Source: CAVYHX01 sp963768415 (GTDB lineage: Bacteria; Pseudomonadota; Gammaproteobacteria; UBA9214). From it: 15,169 bases of DNA. The notes under the pieces were generated by a model that saw only the letters and a list, made by a program, of their open reading frames with translations, was not told the DNA's origin and did no database searches. The stretch covers positions 1 to 15,169 of the forward strand of contig CAVYHX010000002.1 in assembly GCA_963768415.1 (NCBI GenBank). The letters run 5' to 3'. Both the position numbers and the translations under genes were made by a program. Positions 15,082 through 15,169 of the stretch are shown one piece after another (position 1 is the stretch's first letter; the number at the start of each line of letters is the position of its first letter).

Positions 15082-15169
15082 TTTATTTTCTTCTGCTTAC
15101 GTGCCGCACAGGCGTGATACCGAGTGAGTCATAAACCGAAAGTCACCGGGCCAACCGGGAGTCAGTAAT

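Overview
The window looks like chromosomal DNA of a GC-rich gammaproteobacterium, probably a sulfur oxidiser of the Chromatiales kind. This rests on the gene order tRNA-Val, thrS, infC, rpmI, rplT, pheS, pheT, ihfA, merR, tRNA-Pro, on protein sequences that read as gammaproteobacterial, and on a DsrC/TusE-family gene. The lineage is an inference; no marker gene settles it.

Layout. Positions 1-2230, downstream of the 3' end of tRNA-Pro, are accessory in character. They hold the start of an exported protein (minus strand, cut by the left edge), a DsrC-like gene, and three full plus one partial copy of a ~274 bp element with long palindromic terminal inverted repeats. A second copy of the last 13 bp of the tRNA-Pro body lies at 2080-2092, as an old integration scar might. 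Positions 2232-10210 are the translation operon on the minus strand: tRNA-Val, thrS, infC, rpmI, rplT, a strong terminator, pheS, pheT, ihfA, merR, tRNA-Pro. Its products are two aminoacyl-tRNA synthetases, initiation factor 3, ribosomal proteins L35 and L20, the IHF alpha subunit and a MerR-type regulator. Positions 10266-10785 are an array of REP-like hairpins with an ~85 bp period. uvrB (minus) follows, then divergently an aspartate aminotransferase of class Ib, a lone GspH/FimT-type pseudopilin, and tRNA-Asn with a good promoter.

The sequence has a quality problem. thrS, pheS and pheT are all broken by single-base indels (six, two and two by my reading), and the DsrC-like gene probably has one more. 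Nine of the eleven are extra bases. Each protein reads normally once frames are joined, and uvrB, aspC, infC, rplT, rpmI, ihfA, merR and the last 640 codons of pheT are clean. Since these synthetases are essential, sequence or assembly error is more likely than real pseudogenes.

Of most interest are the 274 bp MITE-like element with its own internal fold and a 155 bp tandem duplication; the DsrC-like protein that lacks the catalytic C-terminal cysteine; infC, whose real start appears to be the rare codon ATC; and the REP array. I found no CRISPR array, transposase, toxin-antitoxin pair or defence system, and nothing I can confidently call an undescribed multi-gene system.
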